A stretch of DNA of 64,000 bases from Saccharopolyspora rosea (GCF_025643595.1 NZ_CP102826.1:2170001-2234000), one strand, 5' to 3'; positions 19,928 to 28,977 are shown, numbered from the stretch's first letter. Notes: a model not told the origin generated them from the letters alone. Numbers and translations are program-made.

Positions 19928-20056
19928 GCGGACGGCGAGGTCCGTCGCGTTGGTGCTGAACAGCGTGTTCGGACGGTCCTGGGCGGACCGGATCGTCGCC
20001 CTCGTCATCGCGGTCGAGGAAGGCCGGCAAGCCGGGCGCGGCGACCGTCCCGGGCA

Positions 20057-20926
20057 CTACGGCGTCGGGGCGGCGGCGCGGACCGAGCGCTGGACGTGGG
20101 CGCGGAACGCGTCGGTCGCGGAGTGCGTGGGGACGCGGGGCCAGACCAGGTGGACGGTCACCGGGTCCACATCGGAGACCGGGATGTACCGGATGCCGGG
20201 GTAGGGGTGGCTGTGCCGGGTGCCTTCCGAGGTGACGCCGACGGCCTCGCCCGTGGCGATCACGGTGAGCCACTCGTCGACGTTGGCGACGTCGAAGGTG
20301 TGCGGGCGCCGTTCTCGCGGCCACAGGCCGGCCGTGGTCGTGGCGGCGGTGACGCAGCGGGCCACCGGTCGGTCGGCGAGGTCGGCCAGTCGCAGGGTTT
20401 CCGCGCCGGCCAGGGGGTCGCTCTCGGCGACGGCGGCCAGGCGGCGCTCCCGGAGCAGCGGCAGGGCGTGGAAACCGGGTTCGTCCGGGGGCGGGGTGCG
20501 CAGGAACGCCACGTCGACTTCCGCGCGGCGCAGCGCGGCTTCCGGGTCGTCGCGGCGGTGGACCCGCGCGGGGATGTCGGGGTGGGCGTCCCGCCAACCC
20601 TGGAGCAGCGGAACCGTGGAAGCGCCCAGCGTCGCCCAGGCGAAGCCGACCCGGAGCGGACGCGGCCCGGACTTGGCCTCCGCGAGCGCGTCGTCGAGCT
20701 GGTTGAGCAGCTGGTGCGCGCGTTCCCAGAGCCGCTGGCCGGCTTCGGTGAGCGCGAGGTGCCGCGTGCTGCGCTCGACCAGCCGGACGCCGAGCCTGCT
20801 CTCCAGCTGGACGAGGGTGCGCGAGAGCGCCGACTGGGTGACGTGCAGGAACGCCGCCGCGCCCGTGATGGTGCCTTCGTCCCCGATGGCGGCCAGGGCG
20901 CGCAGATGCCGCAGCTCGACATTCAT
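20057..20926 (-). CDS. LysR-family transcriptional regulator
   Basis: A 289-residue LysR protein. The N-terminal winged helix reads MNVELRHLRALAAIGDEGTI, then ALSRTLVQLESRLG. The C-terminal part is a periplasmic-binding-like effector domain. The ATG at 20926 is supported by the conserved family start. It is divergent from an SDR gene across 70 bp, the classical LysR arrangement in which the regulator controls the neighbour and itself. The effector is unknown. Confidence 0.92.
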   Translation of the reverse strand: MNVELRHLRALAAIGDEGTITGAAAFLHVTQSALSRTLVQLESRLGVRLVERSTRHLALTEAGQRLWERAHQLLNQLDDALAEAKSGPRPLRVGFAWATLGASTVPLLQGWRDAHPDIPARVHRRDDPEAALRRAEVDVAFLRTPPPDEPGFHALPLLRERRLAAVAESDPLAGAETLRLADLADRPVARCVTAATTTAGLWPRERRPHTFDVANVDEWLTVIATGEAVGVTSEGTRHSHPYPGIRYIPVSDVDPVTVHLVWPRVPTHSATDAFRAHVQRSVRAAAPTP

Positions 20927-20996
20927 GACCGGCGAGCATAACTGGGACGCGACGAGCATTTCCCCGGTGCCGGTGATCGTCCGTAGCGTCGTCGTC

Positions 20997-21596
20997 ATGA
21001 AGATTCTGCTGATCGGTGCCGCCGGAAAGCTCGGTGCGGCGGTCCACGAGGCGTTGACCGAGCGCGGCCACGAGGTGCTCCCCGTGGGGCGTTCCACGGG
21101 CGGGCTGCGGTTCGACATCGCGGATCCCGCGCAGGTCGCAGCGCTCTACGACGCGGTCGGGCAGGTGGATGCGGTGGCCAGCGCCGCTGGTGACACGCCC
21201 TTCAAAGCGGTCGTGGACATGGCGCCCGCGGACTACGAGGCCGCATTCCGCGGGAAGGTGCTCAGCCAGATCGAACTCGTCCGGCAAGGCGTGCCGCGCA
21301 TCGCCGAGCGGGGCTCGTTCACGGTGATCACCGGCGTCCTGTGCCGGGAGCCCGTTCTGACGAGCAGCGCCGCGGCGATGGCCAACGGTGCGGTGGAGGC
21401 GTTCGTGCGCGCCGCCGCGATCGAGATCGCGCCGCAACGCATCAACGCGATCAGCCCGACCGTGTTCACCGAGAGCCTGGACGAGTACGGCGACTTCTTC
21501 CCGGGCATGCCGCCCGTCGACCTCGCCCAGATCACGCAGGCTTACGTCCGTTCCATCGAGGGCGCCCAGACCGGCCGGGTCTACGAACTCGGCTGA
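20997..21596 (+). CDS. Short-chain dehydrogenase/reductase
   Basis: A 199-residue SDR of the small YbbO/YwnB-like class. It has a Rossmann Gly motif at the N-terminus (KILLIGAAGKLG) and a compact core with an INAISPTVF segment near the C-terminal third. A clear YxxxK motif is not evident, because SSAAAMANGAV occupies that region. This is unusual but known in the group annotated as short-chain dehydrogenase with missing Tyr. No ribosome site precedes the ATG, so the transcript may be leaderless. Divergent from LysR, which probably regulates it. Confidence 0.8.
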   Translation: MKILLIGAAGKLGAAVHEALTERGHEVLPVGRSTGGLRFDIADPAQVAALYDAVGQVDAVASAAGDTPFKAVVDMAPADYEAAFRGKVLSQIELVRQGVPRIAERGSFTVITGVLCREPVLTSSAAAMANGAVEAFVRAAAIEIAPQRINAISPTVFTESLDEYGDFFPGMPPVDLAQITQAYVRSIEGAQTGRVYELG

Positions 21597-21662
21597 TCCG
21601 ACGGCGCACCGCGGCGGGCCGACTGTCCGTTGAGGACGGAGCAGGTGTCCCGAGCCCGGCGC

Positions 21663-22361
21663 TCAGGGCATTTCGAAGTGCTGGTAGTCGTGCGGGTCGG
21701 TCCAGTGCCCGCCCCAGGTCCAGCCGCGGGTGGTGAACATCCGGACCACCGGGTCGCCGTCGTGGATCAGGCCGGGGATGTTCTGGTCGCGGTCGAGGTA
21801 CCGGGTGGCGGTGATCGGTTGCACGTCGCCCTGGGCGTCCGTCTGCGGGTTCAGCAGCGGGTTGATGTCGACCGCTCTGCCGAAGGCGTGCTGGGACCAC
21901 TTGTGCTTGCCGGGGATCGGTCGGCAGTTGAACGCGGACGTGTTGTTGTCCTCCATGGAGGCTTCGTCGCTGGCGTCGCGGTAGTGCTCGACCGGGGTCA
22001 TCTTCGCGATGGGGTAGTGCATGCCGTACAGCTGGGCGAACGCGGCCACGACCTGGGGTACCCGGTCGGCGTTGACCACGAGCTGACCTCGGTGGGCGGT
22101 TCCGTCCATGCCGACGTAGCGCAGCTCGACCAGGCGCAGGTCGGCGGGCGAGACCGGGCACCCCGGCTGCCAGCTCGCGCCCAGCTGTTGGGCGGTGACG
22201 GGGTGCGCGGACGACTCGAACGGCGCGAGCGGCGCCGCTGGCGGTGGGGCGGCGGGAGCGGAACCGGCGGGTGGTTGCGGTGAGCAGCCGACGACCCCGG
22301 CGAGCACGGCTGCCGCCGCGCCCACCGCGAACAGCGGCAGGGTCCTGTGGCGGTTGTGCAT
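21663..22361 (-). CDS. M15-family D-Ala-D-Ala carboxypeptidase-like lipoprotein
   Basis: A 232-residue protein with a lipobox (VLAGVVGC, acylated Cys26), then a Pro/Ala-rich linker and an M15-type peptidase domain. Zn-binding motifs are SQHAFGRAVDIN (H and D ligands) and the C-terminal DYQHFEM. Such enzymes trim peptidoglycan peptides on the outer face of the membrane. Cell-wall turnover is the likely role. Monocistronic; the gene to its right on the same strand is 380 bp away. Confidence 0.85.
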   Translation of the reverse strand: MHNRHRTLPLFAVGAAAAVLAGVVGCSPQPPAGSAPAAPPPAAPLAPFESSAHPVTAQQLGASWQPGCPVSPADLRLVELRYVGMDGTAHRGQLVVNADRVPQVVAAFAQLYGMHYPIAKMTPVEHYRDASDEASMEDNNTSAFNCRPIPGKHKWSQHAFGRAVDINPLLNPQTDAQGDVQPITATRYLDRDQNIPGLIHDGDPVVRMFTTRGWTWGGHWTDPHDYQHFEMP

Positions 22362-22741
22362 GGCGAGTCCCGCGGGACGAGGTTCGTCCGCTGTGATCCG
22401 GCGTTCCGAACGCGCAACGGCTCCTTCCCACGGTACCGCTCGGCGTGTTCCGGGGCGGTTCCACGGTGATGTCGACCGCAGGCGGAGGCTGCCCGGGACG
22501 AACGACCGGTACGTCGGTGGCGTATTTCTGGCGTGGTGGACGGTTTTGCCAGGTGTGTTCGCACTGCCGCGTGTTGAAGTCGGCGAGCGCGGCGTCTACG
22601 ACGGAACCGGAACCGTTCGCGGTCACGGTAGGCTGCGCTTCCTGGGGAAGGCGCGACGAACGCCCCGAACCCGTCTTCGGTTCGGGCCGTTCGTTGTTGA
22701 GCCGGTCAAAGTGGCGCGCACTGTCACGCCTGACGGTGGAT
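22362..22741. other. Gene-poor stretch between M15 peptidase and XRE regulator
   Basis: No supported gene. One open minus-strand frame runs through here and on through the peptidase gene, but it has no stop where a short gene would end and no family signature. The stretch probably holds the peptidase promoter on its left side and the 3' trailer of the XRE gene on its right side. Confidence 0.5.
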
Positions 22742-23932
22742 CTACTGGCACAGTGCCCGGTACGTCTCCCGCAATTCCCCCGCCACGTGCAGGCCGCGTG
22801 CTTCGACAGCCCGCACGACTTCATCGGCCCTCCAGTAGTTCGAGGGCGCAACTCGACCGGATTCCAGAGCCTTTCCCGTAACCTCGGCGGCTTCATCGAG
22901 ACGATCGCTGCCCAGTAGCGACAACCCCAGATCGATATGCGCCGAGGCGACCCGCCGGGGCCATCGTTGGTGGTCATTCTCCGCACCGAGGCGATCAATG
23001 ACCGCGCGAGCGTACCCCTCAGCAGCGGGGTCGGCGATCCAGGCCAACGTGGTGGCGGTGTACGCGACGGCCTTGGTGGGGTCGTAAACGTAGTGGTGTT
23101 CTGGCCGATCCGGCTGGGGTAGGCGCTCGGCCATGCGGTGGACCTCGCCGAGAGCACGGCGGGTTTCCTGGGCATTGCCCAACCGAGCCCACGCGCGGCC
23201 CTCTTGGGCGGTCGCCTGAATCATCACCGATGATCCGTCAGGCGCGTGGTGCCGGGCAGCCTGTGACAGGGCGACCGCTTGCCGGTATTCACCGTTGGTC
23301 AGCACGCGCCACGCGGCGGTCTCGTAGCACCATGCGGTGATCTCAGCATGGCCCGCGTCGCTCGCGAGGCTCGCGGCGGTCCGCAGGTACGCCGTCGCCG
23401 TCGGTTGCTGGTCAAGGTCGATGTACACGGTGGCCGCCAGCAGGGACAGCCACGCGCCGACGTTGAGCAGCCGCGTGTGTTCGGACAAAGTCACGCGGGC
23501 ATCGAGCAGATTGGTCACGTAGCCGATGTGGGTGCGCAGACGCGACGCGAGTTCGCCCGGTGGGGTTACCGGGTAGGCAGTGGCAAGGTCATCAACGATG
23601 GCCTCCAGGTGCGCCAGCGTGGTGCTGCCGACGTTGTTGGACGCGGCGCGGCGGGCGAGTTCGAGCGCGGCCAGTTCGGTATCACCGTCGGTGGCGGCCG
23701 ATGCGCGGTACTGCGCGGGGGCGTGCTGGTTCTGGGCTGAGCGGGCGAGCTGCCCGCCCGCACCGACAATTTCATCGAGGCGTTCGGCGTTAGCTGGGTC
23801 AACGGCCTGAAGACCGGATTCATACCGCGAAATCGTGGCCTGACTGATCGGCACGAGGCGGGCTAGGGCCCCCTGGCTCAGCCCCGCAGCGCCCCGATAG
23901 CGGCGAAGCTCAGCGCCAAATTCGGTGCTCAT
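22742..23932 (-). CDS. XRE-family regulator with TPR-like C-terminus
   Basis: A 396-residue protein. The XRE helix-turn-helix occupies residues 1-60 (YRGAAGLSQGALARLVPISQ, then ATISRYESG), followed by a long helical TPR-like sensor region. It has a lower-GC, less biased codon use than the surrounding genes, in line with the island up to 26.9 kb. In actinomycetes this regulator type often stands next to small-peptide, radical SAM and ATPase genes, as here. It is divergent from the radical SAM gene across 835 bp. The partial gene at the left edge of the window is a likely relative. Confidence 0.88.
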   Translation of the reverse strand: MSTEFGAELRRYRGAAGLSQGALARLVPISQATISRYESGLQAVDPANAERLDEIVGAGGQLARSAQNQHAPAQYRASAATDGDTELAALELARRAASNNVGSTTLAHLEAIVDDLATAYPVTPPGELASRLRTHIGYVTNLLDARVTLSEHTRLLNVGAWLSLLAATVYIDLDQQPTATAYLRTAASLASDAGHAEITAWCYETAAWRVLTNGEYRQAVALSQAARHHAPDGSSVMIQATAQEGRAWARLGNAQETRRALGEVHRMAERLPQPDRPEHHYVYDPTKAVAYTATTLAWIADPAAEGYARAVIDRLGAENDHQRWPRRVASAHIDLGLSLLGSDRLDEAAEVTGKALESGRVAPSNYWRADEVVRAVEARGLHVAGELRETYRALCQ

Positions 23933-24146
23933 GTCGTGTGGTCCTCTGCCCCTGGGTTGGTTGGTGTCTGCCCCAGGTGCCCCCCGGTGATCAGCCGGGG
24001 GCGTGGCCCTGGGGCAGAGCCAGCATCGAGCGTATCGACGCCATCACCATTGGCGAACCACTGATCGACCCCCATACCTCATGCGTATGCCCATGCGTAT
24101 GGCGTAACCCCTAAGCACGCAGTCACCGACTGACGACGGTGAAGAC

Positions 24147-24293
24147 ATGCCGCAATGGTCACTGGTCACCCCAAGCGGGCTGACTGCCGTGCTAGAGCCT
24201 GTCTTCGAACTCGTTTTGGGTGGCGGTGCCGGTGGCGGAACCTCAGCGGCCCGCCCGTCGCCCGACCACCGCCCCCCCCCACGGAGGCGCTGA
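24147..24293 (+). CDS. Candidate small ORF running into a repeat element
   Basis: An ATG opens 48 codons beginning MPQWSLVTPSGLTAVLEPVF and ending in a Pro/Arg tail encoded partly by a run of nine C. It lies in the slot where peptide-modifying radical SAM loci often carry a precursor gene. From about codon 16 on, the ORF is inside the MITE-like element at 24195. It may therefore be a disrupted small gene or chance. No family is recognised. Confidence 0.25.
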   Translation: MPQWSLVTPSGLTAVLEPVFELVLGGGAGGGTSAARPSPDHRPPPRRR

Positions 24294-24454
24294 CGCGCCG
24301 CAGCCACACCGGCTCCGGGAGCCCCGACTCATGTATGCCCAATACACAGCGTCGGGGCTGTCCTCGCGAGACGACCGCTGAGAACCCGCGGCGGTGCGGG
24401 CTGCGAGACCGCTCACCGAAAGAGAAAGCGGCTGGCAGGTTCAAAGACAGGCAC
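24195..24454. mobile_element. MITE-like element, 260 bp, TA-flanked
   Basis: The ends are imperfect inverted repeats (GAGCCTGTCTTCGAACTCG on the left; GTGCCTGTCTTTGAACCTG reading inward from the right) and are directly flanked by TA on both sides, as for IS630/Tc1-type insertions. Inside is a perfect hairpin AGCCCCGAC/GTCGGGGCT. No transposase is encoded. The right 80 bp recur at 32733-32816, and a related element with inverted ends lies at 38858-38974. Confidence 0.6.
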
Positions 24455-24767
24455 TAACGCAAGACGGCAGTGGCGTCGCCGTGTGTATCGGTGGACACCG
24501 GCGCGGCTTGCCGACGCCCCTTCTCGCGCCCGTCCCCCAGTGCAGGCGCGGCATCGGCACGGGGCGGGAACCGGTACGGCCTCGATCACACGCCGTCGGT
24601 TCCCGCCGCCCACTGGCACCGAGATTTTCCGGGGAATCGTCGTGACCGTCCCGAAAACGAGTGTCCGCCAACGGTGTTGAGCACTGGATCACCCGAGTAG
24701 CGGCACCTCGGCGCGGTGCTGTGAGTGAGGCGAACGGCCAAAGCCTTTCAACGCATGCGGAGGGTCC

Positions 24768-25592
24768 ATGATGGACGATGGTCGTATTTCGTTCGTGTGG
24801 CTGGAAATCACGGGGCGATGCCAACTGGAATGCGGGCACTGCTACGCCGAGTCCGGCCCGGCTGGTGACCACAGGCGGATGCAGGTGGAGGACTGGCGGC
24901 GGGTGATCGACCAGGCCGCTGAGATCGGGGCGGGGATGGTGCAGTTCATCGGCGGCGAACCGGCCTTGCACCCGGCCTTGCCCGCGCTGATCGAGCACGC
25001 ACGTGGTCGGGGCGTTGAGGTGGAGGTGTTTTCCAACCTGGTCCACGTCCGGCCCGCGTTGTGGGAGGTGTTCTCCCGGCCGGGTGTGCGGTTGGCGACC
25101 TCGTACTACTCCACCGACCCGAACGAACACGCGGCGGTCACCCGGCGGCCGACGTACGAGCGCACCAAGGCCAACATCCGTGAAGCCGTGCGCCGGGCGA
25201 TCCCGCTGCGGGTCGGCGTGGTGAATCTGTGGGAGGGGCAGCGCAGCGACCAGGCGGTGGCCGAGCTGCGTGAGCTGGGGGTGACCGAGATCGGCACCGA
25301 CCGTCTGCGGCAGGTCGGACGCGGTGTGCGCACGGGGCGGGCGGGGCTCGATCAATTGTGTGGGCACTGCGGGGATGGCAAGATCGCGATCTCTCCGTCT
25401 GGGGAGGTGTGGCCGTGCGTGTTCTCCCGGTGGATGCCGGTGGGCAACGTGCGAGAACGTGCGCTCGTCGAGATCCTGTCCGGTCCCCGTACGGCGGAGG
25501 TGGGCGCGACACTGCGCACCCACTTCGCCACGCGGCCCCGGTCGGCGTGGCCAACCCGACCAAAACCCCTCTCGGCGAAGTTCTCTCCCTGA
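24768..25592 (+). CDS. Radical SAM protein, C-terminal region probably replaced
   Basis: A 274-residue radical SAM enzyme. The 4Fe-4S motif is CQLECGHC (C18, C22, C25), followed by MVQFIGGEPALHP and a SPASM-like region LCGHCGDGKIAISPSGEVWP. Related proteins carry a Cys-rich tail after the THF-ARP segment. Here the tail is RSAWPTRPKPLSAKFSP, and the DNA then continues, in another frame, as the C-terminal half of an ATPase. A deletion joining two genes near 25545 explains both. Function in peptide or cofactor modification is expected for the family, but loss of auxiliary cluster ligands may impair it. Confidence 0.8.
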   Translation: MMDDGRISFVWLEITGRCQLECGHCYAESGPAGDHRRMQVEDWRRVIDQAAEIGAGMVQFIGGEPALHPALPALIEHARGRGVEVEVFSNLVHVRPALWEVFSRPGVRLATSYYSTDPNEHAAVTRRPTYERTKANIREAVRRAIPLRVGVVNLWEGQRSDQAVAELRELGVTEIGTDRLRQVGRGVRTGRAGLDQLCGHCGDGKIAISPSGEVWPCVFSRWMPVGNVRERALVEILSGPRTAEVGATLRTHFATRPRSAWPTRPKPLSAKFSP

Positions 25593-26059
25593 AAACCACC
25601 GCCGCCGGATCACGCATGCGCAGCGGCCCCCGATCCAAGAAAAAGGGCTTCTTCCTGCGGGCTGAAACCGCGTTCCAGATGACTGAAAATCTCGGCGGAG
25701 TACCCGGCTTCTGGGATGAAAACACCGCCGAAATGTCCCACGGCGAGGGCTTCCTGACGATGTTTCGGGACATGTTCAACGCCGCTGGCTTCTACGTCAT
25801 GGACGAGCCCGAAGCCGCATTGTCGTTCACCTCGTGCCTGCGCCTGGTGGGCCTCATGCACCAACTGAGCACCACGGGTGCACAGGTCATCTGCGCAACA
25901 CACTCACCGATCCTGGCCGCCACCCCCGGAGCCGACATCATCGAAGTGGGCGACCACGGAACCCGCCGCGTGAAGTGGGACGAACTCGAACTCGTGGACC
26001 ACTGGCGGCGCTACCTCGCCAACCCGGACAAGTACCTGCGGCACCTCATCGACCCATGA
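25548..26059 (+). pseudogene. AAA ATPase (AAA_21/ABC-type), C-terminal half only
   Basis: The frame encodes the second half of an ABC-type AAA ATPase: FFLRAETAFQMTENLGGVPG, the signature SHGEGFL, Walker B YVMDEPEAALSF and the switch His in VICATHSPILA. Walker A and the rest of the N-terminal half are missing, since upstream sequence belongs to the radical SAM gene in another frame. An internal ATG at 25616 could start a 147-residue fragment, which could not bind ATP alone. Its stop overlaps the next ATG (ATGA). Confidence 0.7.
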
Positions 26060-26907
26060 CCCCGACCAACGCCGAAGTCGCCGAGGCCGACCGACAGTTC
26101 ACCGCGTGGATGCGCGGCAACCTCGCCCGCGCCGCCGACCACTTCGCCGTCACGCTCGACGGTGAGCCGGTGTTCGGTTGGCGCTTGCGTTCCATCGGCA
26201 CACGGGTGCGTGACGCCTCGGGCGCGGGGTACTGGCTGCGGGTCGTGTCGGAATTCCCGCAATGGGCGCACGGGGAATTCTGGACCGGAAACACCGACGC
26301 CAACACACTTCCTGCCAGTCTTCCCAAGCCGTACGTCCTGGGTTACTTCGAATGGAACGAACGGGACTGGCGGCACCAGCGTGCGGAGCTATCCACGCTG
26401 CTGCCCGGCGACCCCTGCTCCACCACGGACGCCCCCACCACGGACCTCAACCCGTCGTCTACCTGGTGGGCAGACCTGCGGCGCACGCTCGCCACCCTGG
26501 CCGCCACCCCAACACTGCGCACCCACGCCGACCAACAACGAGTATCCCGCCGCATCCACGACACCTTCGGCGATCACGCCGAAAGCCACGTCGAACAGTG
26601 GGAAACCGTCCACGGAGACCTGCACTGGAACAACCTGCTACACCCACAACTCGGCGTGTTGGACTGGGAAGGCTGGGGACGCGGCCCCGCCGGAACCGAC
26701 GCGGCAACCCTGCTGTGTTCCAGCGTGCTCAACCCCACCACCCGTCGAGCCGTCCGATCAGCGTTCGGTGACGTTCTCGACACACCGACCGGCCGCGTCG
26801 CCCAGCTCTACGCCACCGCCCGACTCCTGCACCGAGTCGAGATGGACCACCGACACGAATTCGCCGCAGCCCTCCGCGAACACGCATCCACCCTGCTCAA
26901 CGGATAG
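26056..26907 (+). CDS. Aminoglycoside phosphotransferase-like (APH fold) protein
   Basis: A 283-residue protein with the APH/kinase-like catalytic loop HGDLHWNNLL and the metal-binding VLDWEGWG motif. The N-terminal nucleotide-binding lobe is atypical, with a WRLRSIGTRV segment instead of a clear Gly-rich loop. Family members phosphorylate small molecules (antibiotics, sugars, choline) in the cytosol. The start overlaps the ATPase remnant stop (ATGA), so the two were an operon. Such pairs occur in actinomycete islands with XRE regulators and need not give resistance. Confidence 0.8.
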   Translation: MTPTNAEVAEADRQFTAWMRGNLARAADHFAVTLDGEPVFGWRLRSIGTRVRDASGAGYWLRVVSEFPQWAHGEFWTGNTDANTLPASLPKPYVLGYFEWNERDWRHQRAELSTLLPGDPCSTTDAPTTDLNPSSTWWADLRRTLATLAATPTLRTHADQQRVSRRIHDTFGDHAESHVEQWETVHGDLHWNNLLHPQLGVLDWEGWGRGPAGTDAATLLCSSVLNPTTRRAVRSAFGDVLDTPTGRVAQLYATARLLHRVEMDHRHEFAAALREHASTLLNG

Positions 26908-26977
26908 GCACTCTGGCAGGCAAGCGACGAACGATCCGCCACACCTCACAAGACCCACACCCCCCCCGCACAAGCAC

Positions 26978-27001
26978 GAGAGCCCCCGCAGCGGCGGGGG
27001 C
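26978..27001. terminator. Bidirectional hairpin terminator
   Basis: GAGCCCCCGC-agcg-GCGGGGGCTC is a perfect 10-bp stem with a 4-nt loop between the convergent APH-like gene and the secreted beta-helix gene. No T-run follows, which is usual in high-GC actinomycetes. Confidence 0.75.
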
Positions 27002-27150
27002 TCCCGGCGACATGACCTCGGGGGAAGGCCACGCCATTCACTATGCCCAGCGGCCAGGATCGATCCGGTGACCTGAGAGCCCGTCGTCGAACGCGGTGCG
27101 GGTGGTGCCCGAGCCCCGCGCAGGCGCTCGGGCACCGCCGGTGGACCGGA

Positions 27151-28977
27151 TCAGCCCGGGTAACCGGTCAGGTAGCTCTGCTGGTGGTCGGCGTTGGCCG
27201 GATCACCGGTGTCGTTGATGACGTGGTTGATCGTGCCGGTGCCGCCGAGCGAGACCGACACCAGGTCGTGGAACTTCACGCCCGGCTTGTTCGGCCCCTC
27301 GAACGAGCGCGCCGCGGAGATCGACGGGTTGACGTTGAAGAAGCAGTAGCTGCCCACACCCCACGCCTCGTGGTCGATGACGCCATCGCCCAGCTCGTAG
27401 GCGGCCCAGCCGCCGTCGCCGCCCCACGCCGCCTGGTCCGGCGGGTCGTAGGGCATCTCGTTCTGGAAGAAGACCGTGCGCCCGCCGTTGCCGTTCCACA
27501 CCACCTGGTTCTTCTGGTAGTGCTCGACGAACAGCCCGTGCGCGGTGACGTCGTTCCCGTCGACGATCAGGCCGGTGTCCGCGGTGTTGACGTCCCAGCC
27601 GACGCCCTGGCCGTGGTCGGCCCGCCACAGCCAGGTGTTGTCGATCAGCACGTCGTTGCTGTTGATGTGCAGCGACGTGGTGGCCTTCCCGGCCCGGGGA
27701 CCGCCGATCCGGAAGAACACGTCCGACAGCGAGGTCGGGTTCTTCGCGTGGTCGGCGCCGGCGCCTCGCTCGCCGATGTCCACCAGGGACGGGGAGTTCT
27801 GCTCCCCGGCGTCGATGAGCAACCCCGCCAGCTCGACGCCGTCCACATCGGACACCGAGATGGCCTGCTTGCCGGTGTCCGGGGTCAGCGTCGCCAGTCC
27901 CAGGCCCAGCACCACGGTGTTCGGGTTCTTCACCCGCAAGGTGTCGTCGAGGTGGTAGACGCCGGGGGTGAGCAGCAGGTGCTTGCCCGCGTCCAGCGCG
28001 GCGTTGATGGTGGCCGCGTTGTCCGTCGGTTTGGCGACGAAGAAGTCCGCCAACGAGAGGTTCTCGCCTCCCGGCTGCCCGCTGCCCCAGCTGGTGCCGA
28101 CCGAGTTCTCCCGCACGGCGGGGACGAACACGTGGTAGGCGCCCTGGGCGTCGATGTTCAGGAACGGTTTCTCCCGCACCTTCGAGGTCTGCGGGACGTT
28201 CGTGTTCGGCGGGTCCGGGAACGACTGCGCCGGAGCGCCGTTCGTGCCCTCGTAGACCATGTTCCACACCGAGCCCGACCAGCCGCCGTTCAGCTCGCTG
28301 TCGCGGGTGAGGAACTGCTGCTGGGAGCCCGACTCGACCAGGCCGTCGATCTTGGAGTCGGCGAAGAACCCGCCGCTGGCCCAGCCGTCACCGCCGTCCC
28401 ACAGCTGCATCTGGCCCTTCTGGTGCATCCGGCGGTAGGGGGCGGCCTGCGAGACGGCCCACCGCTCGATCTGCCCGGCAGGCGGCTGGACCGCCATGTT
28501 CTCCGCCGAGCGCCAGAAGTTCTGCGTGGCGTTGCCCTTGTAGTTCGGGTCGTCGCCCTGTTGCAACCAGTCCGCCTCGACGCGCACGTGACCGTTGATG
28601 TTCACGTCGTCCGGGGACATGCCCAGCCCGGCCACCTGGGTGTTGAAGCCGAGGTTCACGTCGGCGTCGTAGGTGCCCGGTTGGAACAGCACGGCATCGC
28701 GCTCGTCGCCGAACTGGTTGGTGTGCTGCCGCTTCGCGATGTCGTCCAATGTGGACTGGAGTTGGTCGTGCGGGGTGCTGGGGGTGAACACGTGGGTGTT
28801 CGGCCCGAAGTCGGGCGCCTTCGGGTCGGTGGCGCGCACCGCCCCGGCGGGCGCGGGAGCCGGCGGCGCCGCGCTCGCCGCGGGGGCGCTGATCAGGCCC
28901 GCCAGCACTGCGGAGGTGGCGGCCACCGCCACGACCGCGCGCTGCGGGGCCGGTCTGGTCCTGCTGGGAATCTTCAT
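27151..28977 (-). CDS. Secreted beta-helix protein (GH55/pectate-lyase-like fold)
   Basis: A 608-residue exported protein. A long signal peptide with twin Arg-like start (MKIPSRTRPAPQR) and ASAAP cleavage covers about residues 1-37. The mature part shows the pattern of double beta-helix proteins related to GH55 glucanases: DAVLFQPGTYDADVNLGFNT, HLLLTPGVYHLDDTLRVKN, then repeated strands up to the C-terminus. Homologues are often labelled adenylyl cyclase without basis. Polysaccharide binding or hydrolysis outside the cell is the most likely role; catalytic residues cannot be assigned. The GGAGGAG upstream is about 17 nt away, so the start is not certain. Confidence 0.8.
   Translation of the reverse strand: MKIPSRTRPAPQRAVVAVAATSAVLAGLISAPAASAAPPAPAPAGAVRATDPKAPDFGPNTHVFTPSTPHDQLQSTLDDIAKRQHTNQFGDERDAVLFQPGTYDADVNLGFNTQVAGLGMSPDDVNINGHVRVEADWLQQGDDPNYKGNATQNFWRSAENMAVQPPAGQIERWAVSQAAPYRRMHQKGQMQLWDGGDGWASGGFFADSKIDGLVESGSQQQFLTRDSELNGGWSGSVWNMVYEGTNGAPAQSFPDPPNTNVPQTSKVREKPFLNIDAQGAYHVFVPAVRENSVGTSWGSGQPGGENLSLADFFVAKPTDNAATINAALDAGKHLLLTPGVYHLDDTLRVKNPNTVVLGLGLATLTPDTGKQAISVSDVDGVELAGLLIDAGEQNSPSLVDIGERGAGADHAKNPTSLSDVFFRIGGPRAGKATTSLHINSNDVLIDNTWLWRADHGQGVGWDVNTADTGLIVDGNDVTAHGLFVEHYQKNQVVWNGNGGRTVFFQNEMPYDPPDQAAWGGDGGWAAYELGDGVIDHEAWGVGSYCFFNVNPSISAARSFEGPNKPGVKFHDLVSVSLGGTGTINHVINDTGDPANADHQQSYLTGYPG

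Larger units (their letters stand above)
23933..24767. other. Intergenic region with operator-like repeats, a MITE and a short ORF
   Basis: Between the XRE and radical SAM genes. Near 24080-24105 the 9-mer ATGCGTATG occurs twice in tandem, with CATAC...GTATG inverted pairs, in an AT-richer patch: a plausible XRE operator. At 24195-24454 lies a TA-flanked repeat element. The remaining 300 bp up to the radical SAM start show no gene or family signature. Confidence 0.5.

Noticed and set aside
22362-23175. Minus-strand ORF overlapping the XRE and M15 peptidase genes
   Set aside because: Part of it looks protein-like, but it runs without a stop through the peptidase gene in another frame and has no family signature.
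24279-24289. Run of nine C (frame-slip hot spot)
   Set aside because: It lies inside the repeat element, not in a supported gene, so no phase-variation role can be claimed.
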